Under the pieces are notes generated by a model. That model worked only from the letters and a program-made list of their open reading frames with translations, did not search any database and was not told where the DNA came from. DNA of 64,000 bases from Bradysia coprophila (lineage: Eukaryota; Arthropoda; Insecta; Diptera; Sciaridae), in contig NW_023503608.1 of the NCBI RefSeq assembly GCF_014529535.1, positions 5,816,501 to 5,880,500 on the forward strand, written 5' to 3'. Below are positions 57,275-64,000 of this stretch, piece after piece; within the stretch, counting starts at the first letter, position 1, and each line of letters begins with the position of its first letter. The position numbers and the translations under genes are program-made.

Positions 57275-60200
57275 ACTGTTATTCATACATTTTAATGTTG
57301 ACTATGTGGTATTACACTATTATTATTTAGGAGTTATAGGTAACATGTTGTGTGCATTACAATTTCAGAGATTTCAGGTAGATGAATTTTTTTTTGGTGG
57401 AGGATATTTTTGGTGTATAGGTTGTGGCTATGTTTACATAGATGATTTTTATGAGTATGATATATATATTACGAATTGCTGACTGAACAGAAAATTTAAC
57501 GAAATTTTTATTGTTAAATGGAACAGAGGTAAAGTTTATTCTGGGTCATTGCTGTCGGTTTTAATTACTTATGGGATCATTGTTATTCCGCCGTAAGGAT
57601 TCTGACCTTCGGCAATATATTATGGGTGACGTGGTGCTATGTTAGTCCAATTGACAATCTAGTCCTTCAGAATTCTATTATTTGAATGAATTGAACGCTA
57701 ATGAAATAAAGTTTTGGACATTTTCGATTTTACCTTGATTCTATGTCACAACAGATCTCTAAGATTCATAAAATAACTTTGGATTCTTCGTTAATAATGA
57801 CAACGATTTGGTTGTCACATTTTTTGGGAGCTAGATAGTGGCCGATGATTTTTTGAGAAAAACTTTTTTTTTCCAGAGTTCAGAATTTTACAGCCAAAAA
57901 ATTGCACTGGAAGCTCTCTGAATCGGTGTTACGGGTAGTTCTCTGAAAATGCTTCATTCCGCTTTACCTTTGTATCTCAAATACTGCTTTTTCCTATACC
58001 ATAATGTGAAATCTGAAAGGTCTTTGTGCTGAACGCAGTAAATTGTCTTCCTGCTGTACATTTCAAATTGTTTTTTTTTATTTAATAATTGAAAATGATG
58101 CCAGCTCTGATCCAATTTTCCACATAAAAGGAGTAGAGAGACACATCTTCAGCAATGATAGTAATAGTTTCAGTCAGTTCAAAGATTGACACAAGCAACT
58201 AAATGTATGAATTCGAATTGCCAAACGTGATTATTGAATTTGTTTTTTATTTCTTTCATCGATTACACGCTTCTTATAGCGTTAATTTCTATTTCTATAC
58301 AATAAACGTTTTTCATCAAAAGCAATTCAATTTTTTTTGTATTGAGAGAGAAAAAATATCTATTTAAAAACAAATAAAGCGTGTTGGCTCCTTAAAGAAG
58401 GTAAAGAACACATAAGCTATAAGCATCAATGATTGCGTGTGACGCGGCTATAATCACATACAAATCACTCACATCACATTTCAAATCCGATTTACAGAAG
58501 CAAGATAGAGTATTGCATATCCAGGATGTGTTCATTAGGTGATTTTTTAGTTTTTGATTGAACTTTGAATGCTTAAATTCTTGTTTGGTACAGTTTTCAA
58601 AATGATTTAAAGAAAAACCAGTTAGCTTTTATCCTACAGCCTCAATTACCAATGTTTAGTTGGATCAATCGAATATATTTCAATAAATTTATTAAATTGG
58701 TCGTCAGTCACAACGACGATAAAGTGAAGCGATAAGCTCTCGGCAATGTAGTCAAAATGTTTGTTAAAAATAATGAAGTAAAAGATTTTGCATCAATCAC
58801 AATGTAATAATTCAATCAAAAGACGGAGACGATTTATTGATTACCTTGGGAAACACGTGTCGGCTATGAACGGCTATCATTTCTTATAAGATTCATTTAC
58901 AGGTTGCACTAAGAAATCTAATGTCTGAATTTGCCTAAAGCTGAATAATTCGAAAGTGCATGGTATCAATGATTGTATTAACATATAGTACAGTTGAAAA
59001 ATTAATCGATCATTGGTCGATCATACAAGAATTCTGTACTTGCTTATGCGGGCGGTAGTGATACAATTTTATTTATAAAGAGCAGTTTTGTTGGTATGAG
59101 TAGACAAATATGGATGAGTGGAAAAACTGCTGAAGCAAATTCATGTCTAAATTTCACTGACATCAACTGTAAAATCCATAAAAAAATGTTCAAATATTGC
59201 ATGCCTCAAGAACTACAAGAATCCCTACTACGTAGCTCCTTATTCGACCTATTAGTTTTTTGTTCGATATTATGAGAATCTGTAGTAATGCTCTCCAATA
59301 TCAAGTACTTATTGTGGGGGTCTATTTTTGGTGGCATTTATTAAATATTAATATTAATGTCTTTCGACTGTTTTAAGTTCTGAAATTATTCGTAGGTTTG
59401 CCTTACATGTTCTAAATACTGATTATACCACATTTGAATTCGCACCGCACCAAACAGAATTTTATTCCTACGATCGAGTGACTGTGCGTGCGTGCACAGA
59501 AAAATGAAAAATCATGACAATTTTTCGCCTAAAAAATGTTAATTGAGTAGAACAACTAATTTCACAATTTACTTGAAATTTTCATATTTATAAAATGTAT
59601 CAAGTAACATTCTTGTCAATCGCATTTTACTTAATTGCAAAACAACAAGTCTCCATTAAATTTTCGTCAATCCATCCGATACGTTTATAGAATGCGGTAT
59701 ATAAGTATATATGCGTAGTGATGAAATCTAAATGAATCCAACCATTATAATTATAATAACACCAGACAGCATTAGATAGATATTAATGCGATTGGAATAA
59801 AAAAAAATCTGAAAAGAAAATACGAAACACAAATTTCCTACTGATTTTTCCAATTAGTCAAAGGAATTCAATGCATTCACATGTTTCGCTTTAATATATG
59901 CATATGTAACTGTGTAAGCTGCTTGAGTGCACTTTTATTTGGTTTTTTAAGTAAGTGGTAGATACATTTTTGCAACAAATAAATATTAAACGACTAATAC
60001 GTCAACTTAAAATCTGTCTTTTTCAACTAAAAAATTATTAATTTCAAAATGTTCTTTTTTAAATGCAGCATGAAAAGTATTAAAATTTACCACAATTTAA
60101 TTGATCGATATAAGTTTTGGTCGAATGTTGTGGCTTCGAGTGTTTGTAAGAAAAGTCACTCGAATGAAATTTGTTTACAATTTTCTGAGGAATTTGTTTG

Positions 60201-61925
60201 TTGTTTTTATGGTGGTTTTCCTTTTCTTGGAATTTGTTATTTAGATTCACAATGTATTAATTGAACAGAAGGATTCATCTGTTATCGACAACATTGATAA
60301 AAAATGATGACATCTCGTCGTTGCAAAAGTTATGAAAAAATAAATGAACTGAAAGATCTTACTGCAATCTCTAAAAAATACTGATAGCAAATCAAGTAAT
60401 AGATTTGATAAATAATAACCTCGATGACATGCTTGCGTCTTATAAATTAATATAAAGGAAATGGAACTCCTTCTGAATTAACGTCGGACTTGGTGGATCG
60501 TGTTTCTTCGGGAGCAAAAGTTAAAAAAACAAAAATCTAAACTTTTTGAAAAATCAAAAACTTTCATGGATTTAAGAAAAACCTTAAAAAAATTGTTCCA
60601 GCAATCGTACATACAGTTATGATCCTACAATCATCTTCATTAATATCCATTGAAATGTGCTTTTGTAAAAATGAATCTTAAAACTGTAAGTGAATGAACA
60701 TTGAATAGAAAATGGCAACAAATTTCATTGAATAAATAAGCAAAGCCGGGTAAACTTTTACGAACAGCCTAAGTAAATAAAATTAATTAACAAACAATTA
60801 ATGAGGGAGAAATATTCACAAAATAGCTGAATGAAAATTATATTTCAAATTAATATCAGAATTATTACCACACACCAGCACCGTGTATCATATGGTAAGA
60901 TTTCGGTCTGCTATGTGAATTGATAATGATTTTGTAAGTTGACACCCATATTGGCATCACATTGCAATGTTATATATTAATTAATATAACGAACAGACAT
61001 ATTACGATTATTATTTTTCCACTATACGTCGAATCGATTCCTCTCTCATTCAAAACAACACTCACATAGAAATAAATTTGAATCTGGTTTGAATGATTCT
61101 CTGCGTGTACCATACCACGAATAAATGATTGAGTAATTTATATGTGCGAGTGCGTGAAGTAAATTGCACATCTAGAAAAAATGCAAGGTGTTTGCGGTGT
61201 GGTTTTTGGTGTATTCTTGTTGGTTAACTATACGGTTTTATTAATAAAATTTGATTTGTTTAAAGGTTAGATATAAGATATGCAAGATCGTGGTACAGTA
61301 TCGACCTTCACAGGTAATAATGTATACGTACATTACCAGCATTCTAAAGGCATTTTATTTATTAAATATTGAAAATCATCTAATTTTTTCAATGTTATAT
61401 TATTTTCACTTTTACTTGAGACGTGTACGTACACTCAATCCGAAATGTATAACATTACAATCAAAATCATGGTGGATACAAATAATAATAATAAATTGAA
61501 TAAAATGTGTAAAACGAAATTCATATACGCAAATTGCGCAACCCACATCCAGGCAACGTTATAGATTATTTAATTATTACAAAAAAAAAACACTCATGCC
61601 ACCAATGTCAAAAACACATGATATTTTATAAGTAATAAGAATTCGCTATTATAACAGCTAAAATATTCGAGCACGCTGCATAGCACACGCATTTCTTTGT
61701 ATGAAAACAAGGCATCAGAACAGTCGGAGCGTTTGCTGCGACTTAGCCCCGTACGACCCGTAATCCTATTTCGTCCGTAACCATAATACGTCCGTAGCCG
61801 TAATACGCCCAGAACCCTAATACGTCTACAACCCTCTAATGCGTCTGTTACCAAAATATGCAAGTCAAGTTGGGCATGGTCAAACTTACTGAAAGTGTTC
61901 ATTTTTAAAATTGCGCATAGCGCAA
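57275..61925. other. Gene-poor AT-rich stretch
   Basis: No gene recognised. Copies of the dispersed repeat lie at about 58720-58800 and 60275-60415. A run of diverged units near TAATACGTCCGTARCC lies at 61758-61860, preceded at 61742 by TTAGCCCCGTACGA, an isolated match to the inverted end of the element that follows. Confidence 0.45.
60275..60415 (+). repeat. Dispersed GAAGTAAAAGATTTTGC repeat, example copy
   Basis: ATCTGTTATCGACAACATTG ... AATGAACTGAAAGATCTTACTGC ... CAAGTAATAGATTTG. Related copies occur on both strands near 14510, 15003, 24585, 29268, 31300, 34690, 36748, 41268, 48803, 50316, 56308-56395 and 58722-58800. No coding capacity. No terminal repeats could be defined. Confidence 0.6.
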
Positions 61926-61985
61926 TTACGAAAGCCCGTACGAAGTACCTCTCAAATAAAACCAACAATTTACGATATTATTTTA

Positions 61986-62690
61986 GAAACCCAAAATTTT
62001 TTGCCAACTTTCTATTGGGTATTCAATTATCTCTCAAATGAAACAAAAACTAGCAAAATCGGATGAGATTTACTCGATTTATGTGCAAGAAACACTTAGG
62101 GCCGAGTAGCGGCCTTAGTCCAAGGGCCCAAATTTGAAACTTTTTTCGCCACGTTCTTTTCGGTATTCAATTACCTTCCATAAAAAACTAAATCTAGCAA
62201 AATCGGATGAGATTTACTCGATTTATGAGCAAAAAACACTTAGGGCCGAGTAGCGGCCTTAGTCCAAGGGCCCAAATTTGAAACTTTTTTCGCCACGTTC
62301 TTTTCGGTATTCAATTACCTTCCATAAAAAACTAAATCTAGCAAAATCGGATGAGATTTACTCGATTTATGTGCAAAAAACACTTAGGGCCGAGTAGCGG
62401 CCTTAGTCCAAGGGCCCAAATTTGAAACTTTTTTCGCCACGTTCTTTTCGTTATTCAATTACCTTCCATAAAAAACTAAATCTAGCAAAATCGGATGAGA
62501 TTTACTCGATTTATGTGCAAAAAACACTTAGGGCCGAGTAGCGGCCTTAGTCCAAGGGCCCAAATTTGAAACTTTTTTCGACACGTTCTTTTCGGTATTC
62601 AATTACCTTCCATAAAAAACTAAATCTGGCAAAATCGGATGAGATTTACTCGATTTATGTGGAAAAAACACTTAGGGCCGAGTAACGACC
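61986..62690. repeat. Tandem array of a 144-bp unit, about five copies
   Basis: GGGCCGAGTAGCGGCCTTAG recurs at 62099, 62243, 62387 and 62531, with a variant at 62674. Between these lies AACTTTTTTCGCCACGTTCT, then TCAATTACCTTCCATAAAAA and ATCGGATGAGATTTACTCGA. The middle units are nearly identical; the first and last are diverged, as expected for unequal exchange inside an array. Confidence 0.9.
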
Positions 62691-62974
62691 TTTGAGCCCT
62701 TCCAACAAGCTCGCGTTGCATCCTACACAAAAACAATGTTCAGCAACTTTGTTCTACTCGTCAATACCTTTCATTTAATATATCACAAGCAGCTATTGCG
62801 TGCGTATTTCGGTAGAAATCGTCGAAAGACTGAAAAACACCTATAGGGCCTTAGCTCTGGAAGGGCCGACCCTACCATGCCCATTTTCGAACTTGACCTT
62901 ACTTTTGTCGATACCAATCGGGGAAAAAAAGAATTTTGAAAAAAGGTTGTGATTTGCTCAAGCTAGAGGGGTCA

Positions 62975-63027
62975 CGGACGGACGGACGGACGGACGGACG
63001 GACGGACGGACGGACGGACGGACGGAC
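62975..63027. repeat. GGAC microsatellite, about 13 copies
   Basis: An uninterrupted GGAC run of 53 bp, within the inverted-repeat element and followed by a T run. Confidence 0.95.
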
Positions 63028-63159
63028 ATTTTTTTTATTGCGGATTCGTCATCTATGAACATAACAAAATGCTTTGCCCTTACTGTCTGCTTCCAATTCG
63101 ACGTGTTACAAACGGCATATTAATCTTATAAGCCCCCAGTACTTCGTACGGGGCTAAAA

Positions 63160-64000
63160 ATTGGATTATTGCAACAAGAAAGACAACAACAAAAAAATAT
63201 AGCCAAAGGATCCGGAGCAATATCAAAAATTGGAAAGCTTTTATTAACCCAAATTAACGAAAAAAAAATTATATTGACCGCAATTACGAAAACAGATCGT
63301 TAACTTTGCCTCAGAAAATATATCTATAAACAGCGAATTTGCATATAGCCAAATATTCATTCCGATAATTAGTCTGCAAGTACAAAAATGTCGGTGTGTA
63401 TAAAACTGTAATATGTGTGTACAATGTGTAACATATGTACGTACACCGAAAACTGTTTGCTTAATAAACTCAAAAATTATTAATTCATTAAAACAATCGA
63501 CTCTACTCGGTTTAATCATATTATTACAAAGTTGCACATTTGTACGAGTTAATAATTTTTTGGCTAACACACGAAACGAGTGTATATATACATCAAATCA
63601 AACAGTACGATCGGGCAAAAAAAATATTTCGGTCTATACAATGAGTCTTCCAGTCTAAAAAAAAATTCGTAGAAATTCTTTGGTCTTTTGATTTTTTTTT
63701 TCTTATTCGAATTGTATGCGATTAATGACTGTCGATTATGAATTTCTATGCTGCAATAGTAGCGCAGTATTGGTTTAAGCAATTTTTTTTAAACTAACAA
63801 CGAAAAAACTAATTTATTTGAAAATTATTAATTTGTTACGTTGCTTGAACATGATCTTTTCACATGCATTCTTCATTTTATTTCTTTGTCAGGAAACTCA
63901 TTTTCAAGGATTTTTAACTGTACATCTGCTTTTACTTTTTTTTTACCATCTTGAAGGCTATTTTAAGTTTAAATTGTTCGATGGGTGGTAACCACAATAA
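63160..64000. other. Intergenic DNA, nothing recognised
   Basis: AT-rich, with A and T runs. No gene or repeat seen. Confidence 0.45.

Larger units (their letters stand above)
61928..63157. mobile_element. 1.2-kb terminal-inverted-repeat element
   Basis: The left end AGCCCGTACGAAGTAC and the right end, reverse complemented AGCCCCGTACGAAGTAC, form a 16-17 bp inverted repeat with one gap. The interior has a 144-bp tandem array, a GGAC microsatellite and a unique segment, with no open frame of note. It is inferred to be a non-autonomous DNA transposon. Confidence 0.6.

Noticed and set aside
24585-60415. The dispersed GAAGTAAAAGATTTT motif as a CRISPR-like or tRNA-derived array
   Set aside because: Copies are kilobases apart on both strands, and no tRNA-type A and B boxes are visible.

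Overview
The window is AT-rich nuclear DNA from an insect, most likely a nematoceran fly. Reasons: a cluster of Rebers-Riddiford (RR-1) larval cuticle protein genes with a tiny signal-peptide exon layout, short GT-AG introns, TATA boxes, snRNA genes with an upstream PSE-like element at insect spacing, a CR1/Jockey-group LINE, and many short inverted-repeat transposons. The species cannot be fixed from the sequence alone.

Layout. 0-2 kb: a 380-bp inverted-repeat element and a decayed tandem array. 2-13.6 kb: three U5 snRNA genes on the minus strand and a minus-strand calpain-7-like protease gene. One calpain intron of about 7.3 kb holds the third U5 gene (same strand) and a full-length LINE (opposite strand). 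A decayed duplicate of part of the calpain gene lies next to the first U5 copy. 3-36 kb: seven small cuticle protein genes of about 97-106 residues on both strands, all with the same phase-2 intron just before the chitin-binding consensus; an SDR-family dehydrogenase gene sits among them at 23.1-24.1 kb. 42-48.4 kb: two divergent secreted proteins with RR-like tails, separated by a 5'-truncated LINE copy, a short-period array and a 722-bp foldback element. 50.6-53.1 kb: a peroxisomal acyl-CoA oxidase of the ACOX3 type, with eight exons placed and a C-terminal AKL targeting signal. 56-57.1 kb: a larger RR-1 cuticle protein with Gln-rich flanks. 57.3-64 kb: no gene seen; one 1.2-kb terminal-inverted-repeat element holds a 144-bp tandem array and a GGAC microsatellite.

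The cuticle genes encode secreted chitin-binding proteins of larval cuticle and look like a locally duplicated family. Calpain, SDR and acyl-CoA oxidase are unrelated household genes. Exon structures were rebuilt by eye from splice signals, reading phase and family resemblance; lengths agree with phase at every junction listed. The main points of interest are the U5 trio with conserved promoters, the nested calpain intron and its duplication history, the identical 385-bp promoter-like monomers in front of the LINE, and a dispersed repeat family marked by GAAGTAAAAGATTTTGCATC.
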